A DNA stretch of 64,000 nt from Martinezella lusitana (GTDB lineage Bacteria > Pseudomonadota > Alphaproteobacteria > Rhizobiales > Rhizobiaceae), in the NCBI RefSeq assembly GCF_900094565.1, contig NZ_FMAF01000004.1, positions 124,001 through 188,000 of the forward strand, read 5' to 3'. The translations under genes were made by a program, and so were the position numbers. Of the stretch, positions 17,934 to 27,351 are shown in pieces. Every line of letters starts with the position of its first letter. Positions within the stretch are counted from its first letter, which is position 1. Under the pieces are notes generated by a model. The model worked only from the letters and a program-made list of their open reading frames with translations, had not been told where the DNA came from and did no database searches.

Positions 17934-19049
17934 TTATCCGGCGAGACGTCCGCCGCGCATGGGCTCCGGCGCACCCGTCGTGCCGGGGAAGCTGATCGGC
18001 AAGCCGCGCAGCACACGCACGGCCAGAAATGCAAAACATTCCGCTTCAACGGCATCGCCACGCCACCCGAGGTCTTCGGCAAAGATCGGCTCTACACCGG
18101 CGCGGCTTTGCATCATCGACATGATCGTCGGATTGTGACGGCCGCCGCCACTGACGACAACCTTCTTCGGCCGGCGCGGCAACAGATCGAGCGCCTTGCC
18201 CACGGCGCCCGCCGTGAAGGCCGAAAGCGTTGCAGCACCATCTTCAGGGCTGAGCCCATCCGCCATCGAAGCACCGAAATCGAAACGATCCAGCGACTTC
18301 GGATAGGGTTTGCTGAGATAGGGGTGCTGCAGCAACTTCTCGAGCCGCGCCTCGTCCACTTTGCCAGCCCGACCGAGCGCGCCGTCGCGGTCCATCTCGC
18401 CGAGACCATGGGACTTGATGAAATCATTGAGCGGTGCATTGGCAGGGCCGGTGTCGAAGGCGACGAAATTGCCCTCGCCGTCCCACCACGTGATATTGGC
18501 GACGCCGCCAAGATTGAGGATAGCGGTCTCGCCAGCCGCGCCCGCGCCGCGCAGCAAGGCGGTGTGGTAGACGGCGGCAAGCGGCGCACCCTGGCCACCG
18601 GCGCGCATATCGGCCGAGCGGAAATCATAGGCGACCTTGGTGCCGAGGATGGACCGCATCAACTCGCCATCGCCGAGCTGGCGCGTCTGCCCCAGCCGAT
18701 CTTTCTGTGGTGCCCGATGCAGCACGGTCTGGCCGTGGAACCCGACAACGCCGATGTCTGCCATGGTCATGCCGTTGCTCTCGACCAATTGCCTGACAGC
18801 CTCCGACTGCGCCCGCGTCAGGGCCTCTTCCGCCTCCTTGAAGATCGCCGGCTCGGGGCCGTCGAAATTCCATGCCCGCGCTTGCCGCAGCGTCTCCTCC
18901 AGAAGCGTCCGGATCCAGTCGGGATAGGGAGCCAGAACATAGGGGCCGAATTCCTCGATCCGCTCGCCATCCGTCTTCAGCATGGCAACATCGATATTGC
19001 CGTCGAGAACGGTTCCGGTCATCAGACCGACTGCCCATATTGGTTCCAT
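17934..19049 (-). CDS. anmK: Anhydro-N-acetylmuramic acid kinase
   Basis: A 371-residue sugar kinase of the AnmK family, which hydrolyses and phosphorylates 1,6-anhydro-MurNAc to MurNAc-6-phosphate in the cytoplasm. The N-terminal [17 protein letters not shown] is the family's phosphate-binding motif; [12 protein letters not shown], the [13 protein letters not shown] block with [12 protein letters not shown], and [13 protein letters not shown] are also family landmarks. It is the last gene of the operon running murQ - binding protein - permeases - ATPase - serine hydrolase - anmK, 10 bases after the hydrolase. Its product is the substrate of MurQ at the head of the same operon. Confidence 0.94.
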   Translation of the reverse strand: MEPIWAVGLMTGTVLDGNIDVAMLKTDGERIEEFGPYVLAPYPDWIRTLLEETLRQARAWNFDGPEPAIFKEAEEALTRAQSEAVRQLVESNGMTMADIGVVGFHGQTVLHRAPQKDRLGQTRQLGDGELMRSILGTKVAYDFRSADMRAGGQGAPLAAVYHTALLRGAGAAGETAILNLGGVANITWWDGEGNFVAFDTGPANAPLNDFIKSHGLGEMDRDGALGRAGKVDEARLEKLLQHPYLSKPYPKSLDRFDFGASMADGLSPEDGAATLSAFTAGAVGKALDLLPRRPKKVVVSGGGRHNPTIMSMMQSRAGVEPIFAEDLGWRGDAVEAECFAFLAVRVLRGLPISFPGTTGAPEPMRGGRLAG

Positions 19050-19059
19050 GATCAGGCTC

Positions 19060-20076
19060 CTAAGCTGCGTTGACGCGATCGCCGACAGTTTGACGAAGCG
19101 TCAGGATGCCACTGTCGAAATGGCGTGTCGGATGAATGCGGTTGGTGAGCAAGGTCCAGGCCCTGCCCTTGTCGAAATCGATCCAGAGGCCGGTGCCGGT
19201 GAACCCTGTGTGGCCGATCGTCTCCGGCGAGCACAGCGTCCCACCGGACCAACCGTCATGGGCGCGCTCCCAGCCATGCGTGCGTGTGGCCGAAAGCGGT
19301 GCGCGCATCAATGCGATCGAGCGGGCTGATGCGCCGCTGCCATCGAGCAAGCGCCCGGCAAAATCGAGGATTGCCGCTGCCGTTCCGAATAGCCCGGCAT
19401 GGCCCGCACCCCGAAGAGCGGAGCAATTATCGTCATGGACTTCGCCCGACAAGACGCGATGACGCCACGTGCAGTCTTCCGTCGCGGCCGCCTGATCGGG
19501 CTCGGCGGAAAAGGCAAAGCCCCGCCCCGGGTCCATGGCGCGGATCGTCTGGCCGGTCAGGCGTTCGAGCGCGAAGCCGAGAAGAATGAAATTGATATCG
19601 GAATAGACGGGTGGGCCGGCCCGCCATTCGCGCTGCAGGATGAAAGCGCGCAATAGGTCCGGATCGTGGCCGTAGGTATAGATCGGCTCGACCGCCGGAA
19701 AAGGCGTCTGATGACCGAGGCATTGGCGAAAGGTCACCTTTCGCTCCCATGCCTCGGCGCTGTACTGACGCAGATCGGGCAGAAGTGTCGTCAGCGGCGC
19801 ATCGAGATCGATGGTGCCGGCCTCCGCCAGCGCCAGGATGCGCGATGTGGTGAAAATGACCTTGGTGAGCGATGCGAGATCGAACCATGTATCGACCAGC
19901 ATGGGCCTGACGCTCGGGACCTTCTGCGCCGAACCGACGGCACGTACCAGCCGGTTGCCGTCGAGATCGACCATGCCCAGAACGCCGCCCGGAATGCGCG
20001 TTGACGCGACGGCCTGTTCGAGCGGCGAAAAGGCCCGATCGAAACGCTCCTCAAACTGCATACCCTCTCCCGTCAT
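19060..20076 (-). CDS. Serine hydrolase of the beta-lactamase / class C penicillin-binding family
   Basis: A 338-residue protein with the class C serine-hydrolase triad: S-x-x-K in FDLASLTKV near residue 70, a Tyr-Ser-Asp in [11 protein letters not shown] at about 157, and HTGFTG near 290 in place of K-T-G. No signal peptide is evident, so it is probably cytoplasmic, unlike true beta-lactamases. An alternative start lies five codons inside (MQFEERFD). It is placed between a peptide-type importer and anmK in a recycling operon, so it may cleave peptide or amide bonds of imported muropeptides; such a role is inferred from context only. Confidence 0.83.
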   Translation of the reverse strand: MTGEGMQFEERFDRAFSPLEQAVASTRIPGGVLGMVDLDGNRLVRAVGSAQKVPSVRPMLVDTWFDLASLTKVIFTTSRILALAEAGTIDLDAPLTTLLPDLRQYSAEAWERKVTFRQCLGHQTPFPAVEPIYTYGHDPDLLRAFILQREWRAGPPVYSDINFILLGFALERLTGQTIRAMDPGRGFAFSAEPDQAAATEDCTWRHRVLSGEVHDDNCSALRGAGHAGLFGTAAAILDFAGRLLDGSGASARSIALMRAPLSATRTHGWERAHDGWSGGTLCSPETIGHTGFTGTGLWIDFDKGRAWTLLTNRIHPTRHFDSGILTLRQTVGDRVNAA

Positions 20077-20100
20077 ATCTCGCCTTCCCGCCGGCTTGCT

Positions 20101-21840
20101 TCAGGCTTCCGCCAGAGCGATGTGATCCGGCGCGAACCGGCGCCATTCCGGTGTTGCCGGCTCGAAACCGAGAGGACGCACCAGCGAAGGAACCTGACGC
20201 GTGTCGAGCGCGAAATTCTCCTTTCGCCGCGCGACCGTCGGGACTGCCGAGATCAACCGCCTGGTATAGGAATGCTTTGGCTGCGACAAGATCGAGGCCG
20301 CATCGCCGATCTCGACGATCTGGCCGGCATAGAGCACGGCGATGCGATGGGCGATCCGCTCCACCACTGCCATGTCATGCGAGATGAACAGATAGGCGAG
20401 CCCATATTCGCGCTGGAGCTCTATCAACAGGTTCAAGACCTGCGCCTGAACGGAGACGTCGAGTGCGGAAACCGCCTCGTCGAGCACCAGCACGGACGGG
20501 TTCAGCATCAGAGCGCGCGCGATGCACAGTCTCTGGCGCTGGCCACCGGAAAACTCGTGCGGGTAGCGTTCAAGGGCATTTTCCGGCAAACCGACACGCT
20601 TCAGCAGCATGACCATCCGCTCCCGCGTGCCTCCCGACAGACGGCCACCGGCCGCGATCACCGGTTCGGCGAGAATGCTGTCGACCCGAAGTCTCGGGTT
20701 GAGCGAGGCGTAAGGATTCTGGAAGACCATCTGCACCGCGCTCGTGCGGTCGGCAGCCTTGCCGCCACTAGTCGTGAACGTGCCGCGCGTCGACTTGACC
20801 AATCCAAGGACCGCCCGCGCGGTCGTGGATTTGCCGGAGCCGCTCTCGCCGACGATCGCCAGCGTCTCGCCCGGCATCAGATCGAAGCCGACCCCTTCCA
20901 CGGCATGAACCGCGCCGGTCGCACGACGCAGGAAGCTGCTCGACACCGCGAAACGGACGGTCAAGCCATCGACCTTCAGCGCCGGTTTGGTCTGAGATTC
21001 ATCGCGCTGAAAATCCGTGCGCGCGGCACTCCCGGCAGCGAAATGCGGAACCGAATGCAGCAGATGCTGTGTATAGGGATGGATGGGATTATCGAGGATC
21101 TGGTTAAGTTCGCCCTGCTCGACCGCCTCTCCGGCCTGCATAACCATGACCTTGTCGGCAATGCCGGCGACGAGGCCGATATCGTGGGTGATGAAGATCA
21201 TCGACATGCCGGTCTCGCGCTTCAGCTCGGCGAGCAACGCCATGATCTGCGCCTGCACGGTCACGTCGAGCGCGGTCGTCGGCTCGTCGGCGATCAGCAG
21301 GCGCGGATTGCAGGCAAGTGCCGTCGCGATCATCACACGCTGAAGCATGCCGCCGGAAAGCTGGTTCGGACAATAGGTCAGGCGTCGCGCGGCATCGGGA
21401 ATGCGCACACGATCCAAGGCATCCTTGGCGGCGGCCGTCGCTTGGCGGCCGGTCAGACCGCGATGCAGCCGAAACGATTCCTCGATCTGCGTGCCGATCG
21501 TCAGCACTGGATTAAGGGACGTCATCGGTTCCTGGAAGATCATGCCGATCTCGGCGCCGCGGATCTTCGTCAGCTGTGCCTCGCCGGCCGTGGTCAGGTC
21601 GAGAACGCTGTTATCCGCACGTTTCAGCCGGATCGAGCCGCCAGTAATGCGACCGCCGCCGAAATCGACGAGGCGATTGATCGAAAGCGCCGTGACGGAT
21701 TTGCCCGACCCACTCTCACCGACGATCGCCAGCGTCTCGCCGGCTTCGAGCTCGAAGCTGACTCCGCGAACGATGGGATTTGCTTCCGGGTTGCGTCCGA
21801 AACCGACGCGCAGATCCGAGACCGACAGCAGTGGGCTCAT
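20101..21840 (-). CDS. Peptide ABC transporter ATPase, fused DppD-DppF type (muropeptide importer?)
   Basis: A 579-residue protein carrying two complete ATPase domains, equal to DppD plus DppF in one chain as in GsiA. Domain one has Walker A GESGSGKS, signature [14 protein letters not shown] and Walker [10 protein letters not shown]; domain two (from about 290) has [22 protein letters not shown] and [12 protein letters not shown]. Each domain ends with the oligopeptide-binding extension ([24 protein letters not shown]). Its ATG overlaps the permease stop by 4 bases. Operon membership with murQ and anmK suggests the cargo is cell-wall fragments, not general dipeptides. Confidence 0.92.
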   Translation of the reverse strand: MSPLLSVSDLRVGFGRNPEANPIVRGVSFELEAGETLAIVGESGSGKSVTALSINRLVDFGGGRITGGSIRLKRADNSVLDLTTAGEAQLTKIRGAEIGMIFQEPMTSLNPVLTIGTQIEESFRLHRGLTGRQATAAAKDALDRVRIPDAARRLTYCPNQLSGGMLQRVMIATALACNPRLLIADEPTTALDVTVQAQIMALLAELKRETGMSMIFITHDIGLVAGIADKVMVMQAGEAVEQGELNQILDNPIHPYTQHLLHSVPHFAAGSAARTDFQRDESQTKPALKVDGLTVRFAVSSSFLRRATGAVHAVEGVGFDLMPGETLAIVGESGSGKSTTARAVLGLVKSTRGTFTTSGGKAADRTSAVQMVFQNPYASLNPRLRVDSILAEPVIAAGGRLSGGTRERMVMLLKRVGLPENALERYPHEFSGGQRQRLCIARALMLNPSVLVLDEAVSALDVSVQAQVLNLLIELQREYGLAYLFISHDMAVVERIAHRIAVLYAGQIVEIGDAASILSQPKHSYTRRLISAVPTVARRKENFALDTRQVPSLVRPLGFEPATPEWRRFAPDHIALAEA

Positions 21841-22679
21841 ACGGTGGACCTCCGCATTTTCGGATCGAGAATATCGCGCAGGGCATCGCCGAGCAGGTTG
21901 AAGCCGAGAATAGAGATCATAATGGTTATGCCGGGGAAGATCAGCAGCCAGGGCGCTGTTTCCATAAGGTTGCGGCTGTCACTCAGCATCAGCCCGAGCG
22001 AGGAGGCCGGCGGCTGCGTTCCCAAACCGAGAAAGCTCAGGCCCGCTTCGGTCAACAGCGACCAGGCGAGCGCCAGCGTCACCTGCACCGTCAGCGGCGC
22101 AACAAGATTGAGCAACAAATGCCGCGTCAGGATGTAAGACCTGCTGCTGCCGAAGGTGCGGGCGGCATCGACGAAGTCGCGTCCCTTCAAAGACAGCGCC
22201 GGACCGCGCACGACGCGGGTAAAGATAGGCGTGTAGACGATCGCGATCGCCGCGACGCTGGTCCAGGTGCCCGGCCCGACGATGGCGATAATCAGGAGCG
22301 CTAGAAGGATCGCCGGGAAGGCCAGAAGCACGTCCATCGTCCGCATAATCACGCCGTCCCAGCGCTTTCCGGACCAGGCTGCGGTCAAACCGAGCACGGT
22401 GCCGATCAGGCTTGCGGCGGCCACGGACAGGAAGGCGACGGTGAAGGATTCTCCGATGCCGTTCATCAGCCGGCTTGCGACATCGCGGCCGAAGAGATCG
22501 GTGCCCATCCAATAGGTGAGATTGGGGGCATGCAGGCGGTCGATCCGGTTCTGCATCAATGGATCGTGCGGGGTAAGCCCCAGCATGCCGAGAATGGCAA
22601 GCACGATATAGATGAGAACGATGATGCCGCCGATCCGGCCGCTCATATGTCCCAAAATGGCCTTGACGATCCGCATCAA
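21837..22679 (-). CDS. Peptide ABC transporter permease, DppC type
   Basis: A 280-residue inner-membrane permease with six hydrophobic segments, the first at GGIIVLIYIVLAILGMLGL. The N-terminal HDPLMQNRIDRLHAPNLTYWMGTDLFGRDVASRL is the DppC-family hallmark, and the EAA-type cytosolic loop is DAARTFGSSRSYILTRHLLLN. It overlaps both neighbours by 4 bases, which gives strict co-translation with the DppB-type permease before it and the fused ATPase after it. Confidence 0.92.
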   Translation of the reverse strand: MMRIVKAILGHMSGRIGGIIVLIYIVLAILGMLGLTPHDPLMQNRIDRLHAPNLTYWMGTDLFGRDVASRLMNGIGESFTVAFLSVAAASLIGTVLGLTAAWSGKRWDGVIMRTMDVLLAFPAILLALLIIAIVGPGTWTSVAAIAIVYTPIFTRVVRGPALSLKGRDFVDAARTFGSSRSYILTRHLLLNLVAPLTVQVTLALAWSLLTEAGLSFLGLGTQPPASSLGLMLSDSRNLMETAPWLLIFPGITIMISILGFNLLGDALRDILDPKMRRSTV

Positions 22680-23635
22680 CCCTCTCCCAGACGGACGCGC
22701 GGATCGAGCGCGACATAGGCGAGATCGACGAGCAGGTTGACGATCATGAAGTTGAAGGCGATGAACAGCACGCTACCCTGCACCAGGGCATAATCGCGCT
22801 GCAGGATGGCGTCGAGCACCATGCGGCCGAGTCCGGGCAGAGCATAGATCTGCTCGACGAGAACCGCGCCGCCGAGAAGATAGCCGAACTCGACGCCACT
22901 GAGCGTCACCACCGGGATCAGCGCATTCGGCAACGCATGCCGCCAGATGACGCCACGCGCCGGCACGCCGCGACTGCGGGCCGTGCGGACATAATCATCA
23001 CTCAGAACATCGAGCATGGCCGAGCGTACGACGCGCGTGACCGAGGCGGCGAAGGCGAAGCCAAGCGTCAATGCCGGCAGGATCATCTGGCCGAGATTGC
23101 CGAGCGGATCCTGCCAGATGGGCGTGAACTCCCCCATGGTCGGCAAGACACCGAAACCGGCCGACAAGGCATAGATCAGCAGAAGCCCGAGAACGAAATT
23201 CGGCGTCGATTGCCCGATCATGGCGACGATGCGCACGGCAAGATCGGAGAACCTCTCGTTTCGTGTCGCGGCAAAGACGCCCGCCGGCAGGCCGATGGCA
23301 AGCGCGATCACCATGGAGAGCAACGCAAGTTCGAGCGTCAGCGGGAAACGCTCGAGGATGATGTCGAGCACCGGCTTGCCGTAGGTGACGGAAATGCCGA
23401 GATTGCCCTGGAATATGCCCAGGAGCCAATGCCAATACTGAACAGGCCAGGACTGGTCGATGCCGAAATAGGTGGCAAGGGCCTGCCGCTGCTCCGGCGT
23501 CAGCAGGCCCGCATTGGTTCCGAGCATCGCCGTGATCGCGTCACCCGGCACCAGCCGGATGGCGACGAAGACGAGGATGGATACGCCCAGCATGATCAGC
23601 GGGAATGTCATGAGCCGGCGCGTCAGGTATCCCAT
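22676..23635 (-). CDS. Peptide ABC transporter permease, DppB type
   Basis: A 319-residue membrane permease. It begins MGYLTRRLMTFPLIMLGVSILVF, has the DppB N-terminal pattern VPGDAITAMLG, a periplasmic loop FGIDQSWPVQYWHWLLGIFQGNLG and the cytosolic EAA loop DYVRTARSRGVPARGVIWRHALPNAL. Six transmembrane segments can be counted. It follows the binding protein by 27 bases and pairs with the DppC-type subunit to form the channel of the putative muropeptide importer. Confidence 0.92.
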   Translation of the reverse strand: MGYLTRRLMTFPLIMLGVSILVFVAIRLVPGDAITAMLGTNAGLLTPEQRQALATYFGIDQSWPVQYWHWLLGIFQGNLGISVTYGKPVLDIILERFPLTLELALLSMVIALAIGLPAGVFAATRNERFSDLAVRIVAMIGQSTPNFVLGLLLIYALSAGFGVLPTMGEFTPIWQDPLGNLGQMILPALTLGFAFAASVTRVVRSAMLDVLSDDYVRTARSRGVPARGVIWRHALPNALIPVVTLSGVEFGYLLGGAVLVEQIYALPGLGRMVLDAILQRDYALVQGSVLFIAFNFMIVNLLVDLAYVALDPRVRLGEG

Positions 23636-23662
23636 GGCACTTCCTCTAAATCTCGACTGCCG

Positions 23663-25183
23663 TCACTTGATCGAGACTTTGGCGAGGCCGAACAGCGAGC
23701 CCGTCGGCGTCGGCACAAAGCCCTGAACATTCTTCTGTTCAGCCGTGTAGCCATAAGCCGTGTAGAGCCAGATCCAGGGCGAGACTTCGGCGATGTGCTT
23801 CTCGAATTCGGCAAAGATCGCTTTGCGCTTGGCCGGGTCGGTTTCGACGCGCCCCTTCTGCATCAGGCTATCGAGCGTGTCGTCGATGTAATTGGCGACC
23901 TTCTGCAGATTGCCGGTCTTCGTCCAGTACCGGTTGTACATGGAGTAAGGATCGGCGCTGCCGCCGTTGAGCGCGACCGCCATGTCGAAATTGCCCTTCA
24001 GCCAGGTATCGACATAGACGTTGAGCTCCATCACCTTGATATCGAGCTTGATGCCGATTTCGGCGAGCTGCGACTGGATGACCTGCGCTTCGGCTGTCGC
24101 CGTCGGCGGCTCGCCGGTGGCGGCGATCACGGTCGCGGAGAAGCCATTGGCAAAACCGGCATCGGCCATCAGCTTCTTTGCCTTCGCTACGTCGCGTGTA
24201 TAGCAGAAAAGCTGGCCGGGATCGGTGGCGTAGAGCGGCATCGTCAGCGGCCCGGTCACCTTGCCCTCGCCGAGCGCGGCCGTATCCATCACGTCCTTGC
24301 GGTCGATGGCGCAAGAGATCGCCTGGCGCACCGCAAGCTGATCCATCGGCTTGCGGGAGGGATTGAGCTGCAGGACATTGTAGGAAAGCACCGGCGTGCG
24401 GGTGAGCTGCAGCTTCGGCTCCTTAGGCACCAGTGTCGCCACGAGCGGATCGTTCAGGAGAGCGAAATCGATTTGGCCGGTGCGCAGCGAGGCGAGGATG
24501 GCCGTTTCATCGGGCAGTACGCTGATGTTGATGCCGTCGACGCCGATGGCGCCGCCTGCCCAATCCTTGTTGGCGCTCAACACTTCCTTGGAATTCGGAA
24601 CCCAGCTGTCGAGCTTGAAGGGGCCGGAACCGATCGCCTTCGTGCCGATGGTGCCGGCGGCAATTTCGCTCGCCGGAACAACCGCCGCATTGAGGCTGGT
24701 CATCGCCGTCAGGATCGGAACGTCAGGCTGCGACAGGTTGAACACAACGGTATTGGCGTCGGGCGTATCGATGCTCGCGATCGACAAGAAGTTGGCGCGG
24801 GCGACGGCGCCGGTCGCCTGGTCGAGGATGCGCTGGAAGGAAGCCTTCACGTCGGCCGAGGTCACCGGGGCGCCATTCTGGAACTTCGCCTTGGCGTTGA
24901 GCTTGAAAGTCAGCTGCTTGCCGTCGGGTGAAAACTGCCAGCTGTCGGCAATGCCGGGCACGATCTGCAGACTGCCATCGAGGCGAACGAGCGGCTCATA
25001 GATCAGTTCCAGCAGCCGGATGGAGGAAAAGGCCGTCTGCTTGTGCGGGTCGAGCCCGGTCGCATCCTGCGACCACGCCATGCGCAGCGTCGCTGCCTCA
25101 ACCGGCATCGCGACCACCGCCATGCCAAGCCCCGCCGCCAGCACGACCCCCGAAATCAGTTTCCTTGCAAAATGCCCTTCCAT
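23663..25183 (-). CDS. ABC transporter substrate-binding protein, family 5 (peptide/muropeptide)
   Basis: A 506-residue periplasmic protein with a Sec signal peptide (LISGVVLAAGLGMAVVAMPVEA, cleavage before ATLR). The mature protein opens LRMAWSQDATGLDPHKQ and contains IADSWQFSPDGKQLTFKL, both typical of SBP family 5 (DppA/OppA/NikA). GGAGGG sits six bases before ATG 25183. The gene is 80 bases downstream of murQ and upstream of dppB/C/DF-like genes. In Agrobacterium a related peptide-type system imports muropeptides, so anhydro-muropeptides or free amino-sugar peptides are the best guess for the ligand. Confidence 0.9.
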   Translation of the reverse strand: MEGHFARKLISGVVLAAGLGMAVVAMPVEAATLRMAWSQDATGLDPHKQTAFSSIRLLELIYEPLVRLDGSLQIVPGIADSWQFSPDGKQLTFKLNAKAKFQNGAPVTSADVKASFQRILDQATGAVARANFLSIASIDTPDANTVVFNLSQPDVPILTAMTSLNAAVVPASEIAAGTIGTKAIGSGPFKLDSWVPNSKEVLSANKDWAGGAIGVDGINISVLPDETAILASLRTGQIDFALLNDPLVATLVPKEPKLQLTRTPVLSYNVLQLNPSRKPMDQLAVRQAISCAIDRKDVMDTAALGEGKVTGPLTMPLYATDPGQLFCYTRDVAKAKKLMADAGFANGFSATVIAATGEPPTATAEAQVIQSQLAEIGIKLDIKVMELNVYVDTWLKGNFDMAVALNGGSADPYSMYNRYWTKTGNLQKVANYIDDTLDSLMQKGRVETDPAKRKAIFAEFEKHIAEVSPWIWLYTAYGYTAEQKNVQGFVPTPTGSLFGLAKVSIK

Positions 25184-25263
25184 TCCCAGCCCTCCGATTT
25201 TTTCAAATGTCCCCGGCCGATTTTGGCCAATTGATTGCTATCGCGGCGCGCCGCGATCTTCCC

Positions 25264-26187
25264 TTAAGCAGTCCTAGCGTTGATGGCCTTGCGCAAGAAT
25301 CCATCAGCGTTTTGCAATGCCGCGCGGGCTTCTTCAATGCCCATCCCGGTTATTTCCATGAGAATGGCAAGCTTGACGTCATTGCCTGTCAGATCGAGAA
25401 CGCGGCGTGCCTCCTGCTGCGAGCAGCCGGTCGCCTGCATGACGATGCGCGCGGCGCGCGCCACCAGCTTCTTGTTGCTCGCGCTGACGTCGACCATCAG
25501 ATTCTGATAGCTCTTGCCGATGCGGATCATGCTTGCCGTCGTCAGCATGTTAAGAATGAGCTTCTGCGCTGTGCCGGACTTCAGGCGCGTCGAGCCTGTC
25601 AGGATTTCCGGACCGACAACCGGAGAAATCGCCAGATCGGCGATGCCGGCAATAATGGAATTGGGATTGCAGGACAGGGCGACCGTAAAGGCGCCGATGC
25701 TCTTCGCATAGTTCAAGCCGCCGATGACATAGGGCGTGCGACCGCTGACGGCGATGCCGACAACGACATCGGCTGCCGTCAGATTGATGTCCCGCAGCGC
25801 CTGGCGTCCCTGCTCGGGATCATCCTCGGCTCCCTCGATCGAGCGCCGCAGCGCATCCGGCCCGCCTGCAATCAGGCCGATGACCATCTCCGGCGGCACG
25901 CTGAAGGTCGGCGGGCATTCGGAGGCGTCGAGCACGCCGAGCCGGCCGCTGGTCCCTGCCCCCATGTAGATCAGCCGGCCACCCTTCTGGAAGGCGGCGA
26001 CGATCTGGTTGACGGCGGCGGCGATGGCCGGAATGACCTTTTCGACGGCGACCGGCACCGTCTGATCCTCATAATTGATCTCGCGCAGGATATCGAAGGT
26101 CGGCAGCAGATCGATATGCATCGTATTCGGATTGCGGCCTTCGGAAACCAACTGCTCCAGTTCGGATATCAACTTCTGCTCTGTCAT
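25264..26187 (-). CDS. murQ: N-acetylmuramic acid 6-phosphate etherase
   Basis: A 307-residue SIS-domain lyase that cuts the lactyl ether of MurNAc-6-phosphate to give GlcNAc-6-phosphate and D-lactate. The SIS core shows [25 protein letters not shown] near residue 70 and [11 protein letters not shown]; the [21 protein letters not shown] block is diagnostic of MurQ. The C-terminal region contains the helical segment [13 protein letters not shown]. It is the first gene of the leftward recycling operon and its promoter region (26371-26422) has a palindrome of the kind found before the companion murA operon. Confidence 0.95.
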   Translation of the reverse strand: MTEQKLISELEQLVSEGRNPNTMHIDLLPTFDILREINYEDQTVPVAVEKVIPAIAAAVNQIVAAFQKGGRLIYMGAGTSGRLGVLDASECPPTFSVPPEMVIGLIAGGPDALRRSIEGAEDDPEQGRQALRDINLTAADVVVGIAVSGRTPYVIGGLNYAKSIGAFTVALSCNPNSIIAGIADLAISPVVGPEILTGSTRLKSGTAQKLILNMLTTASMIRIGKSYQNLMVDVSASNKKLVARAARIVMQATGCSQQEARRVLDLTGNDVKLAILMEITGMGIEEARAALQNADGFLRKAINARTA

Positions 26188-26370
26188 GGGCCTGTTCTCG
26201 AACTAACGCTTCGACATCAATAGGTCAGGAGATGACAAGCCCGACCAATGAAGCATCGGACCCGCCTCAGCAAAATTCGGTTTTTCAACAAAACGGAAGA
26301 CTGAAATCAGCCAGGATGCAGCCGGCCTTTTCGGCTTCGTTCTGCGCCCATTCCCTGTTTACCTTTATTA

Positions 26371-26422
26371 ACACTATGTCCGTTTATTCCTTCAGTCAAT
26401 CACAAAAGGAATAAAATATTCC
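26371..26422 (-). promoter_or_regulatory. Putative murQ operon promoter with GGAAT/ATTCC operator repeats
   Basis: On the minus strand TTGACT (26399-26394) and TAGTGT (26376-26371), 17 bases apart, fit a sigma-70 promoter. Around it, TTTATTCC (26383-26390) and GGAATAAA (26408-26415) form a perfect 8-base inverted repeat that brackets the -35 box, and GGAATA-AAA-TATTCC is a second palindrome at 26408-26422. The same GGAAT/ATTCC half-sites occur in the murA/rpiR intergenic region, so the RpiR-family regulator is the likely binder. The promoter would leave a leader of about 175 bases before murQ. Confidence 0.5.
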
Positions 26423-26424
26423 AT

Positions 26425-26440
26425 TTTTTCGCGCGAAAAA
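26425..26440. repeat. 16-base perfect palindrome between amino-sugar kinase and murQ
   Basis: TTTTTCGCGCGAAAAA is a perfect palindrome 20 bases downstream of the kinase stop and just upstream of the murQ promoter and operator. It could be a regulator site or a weak transcription stop for the kinase operon; it has no proper loop, so a standard hairpin terminator is unlikely. Confidence 0.4.
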
Positions 26441-26460
26441 CCGCTGCGCCAACCTTCCCG

Positions 26461-27351
26461 TCAACGCTGGCGGATTGCCCTTCTGGCAAGGATGATGGCG
26501 CCCGAGACCGCATCGCCATCGATGGGCTTGAGGCTGCGGCGCACATCCGGCGCAAGCCAGGGCTCGAGCGGACTCGCCAAGCCGCCAAGCAGGCAGACGC
26601 GCGGCGCACCCTTCTCGAACAGGGTGCGAACCAATGTGTCGATATGCCCTGCCGCGCTTTGCACGATGCGCCGCGCCACGGCATCGCCCTGGTCGGCATG
26701 ACGCAGAACCATCGGCGCAAGTGTCGCATAGTCGGTGGCGGATGCGCGATCCATCCAGGCCACCGCTTCCATGGTATCGTTCTGGAATCGCTGCATGATC
26801 TCGGCCAGCAATGCCGTCTTCTGCTCGCGGCCATCATGGGCGCGAAGCGCGAACTGCACCGCATTCAGCCCGAGGTAAGCGCCACTACCCTCGTCCGAGA
26901 TCGGAAAACCATAACCACCGACCCGCAATTGCCGGCCCTCGACGAGACCGAGCCCGATCGACCCCGTGCCGGCAATGACGATTGCCCCATCCCGGCCGGA
27001 ATGGGCGCCGAGGCAGGCTCCCTCGCCGTCGCTGACGAAGTCGATGCTGGCAAAGGGATGTTCTATGGCCCTGAGGGCTGCAAGCGCGCCCTTGCGGCTG
27101 ATGCCGGCCAGCCCGACGCCTGCATGGATACGCTTGATATGCACGGCGCTCAGACCCGCCTCTTCGATTGCGGCATCGAAGGCCCTGACGATGGAAGCCC
27201 AGGCTTCCTCGACACCGAGCCGCGTCGTCGCGGGACCGGACAATCCCTGCCCCAGTATCGTGCCGGCGGTATCCTCGATGCGAGCGCGGCAACCGGTGCC
27301 GCCGCCATCGACGCCGAGGAAATAAGGAGAGGTTTCTGCTGCAGCGGTCAT
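26461..27351 (-). CDS. BadF/BadG/BcrA/BcrD-family amino-sugar kinase (GlcNAc/MurNAc kinase-like)
   Basis: A 296-residue ASKHA-fold kinase. The phosphate-1 motif YFLGVDGGGTGCRARI is near residue 10, phosphate-2 IAGTGSIGLG is around 126-135, followed by GGYGFPISDEGSGAYLG, the characteristic block of NagK/MurK-type kinases of this family. Its ATG overlaps the murA stop by 4 bases. Enzymes of this family phosphorylate GlcNAc, GlcN or MurNAc in the cytoplasm; given murQ and anmK nearby, GlcNAc or MurNAc is the likely substrate, making GlcNAc-6-phosphate or MurNAc-6-phosphate. Confidence 0.87.
   Translation of the reverse strand: MTAAAETSPYFLGVDGGGTGCRARIEDTAGTILGQGLSGPATTRLGVEEAWASIVRAFDAAIEEAGLSAVHIKRIHAGVGLAGISRKGALAALRAIEHPFASIDFVSDGEGACLGAHSGRDGAIVIAGTGSIGLGLVEGRQLRVGGYGFPISDEGSGAYLGLNAVQFALRAHDGREQKTALLAEIMQRFQNDTMEAVAWMDRASATDYATLAPMVLRHADQGDAVARRIVQSAAGHIDTLVRTLFEKGAPRVCLLGGLASPLEPWLAPDVRRSLKPIDGDAVSGAIILARRAIRQR

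Noticed and set aside
20122-22137. Plus-strand open frame of 671 codons
   Set aside because: Antisense to the fused ATPase and DppC-type permease; no domain.
22937-24931. Plus-strand open frame of 664 codons
   Set aside because: Antisense to dppB-type and binding-protein genes, which have clear family motifs; shadow frame.
26232-26414. 60-codon ORF upstream of murQ on the plus strand
   Set aside because: Lies over the murQ promoter and operator, no ribosome site and no similarity recognised.
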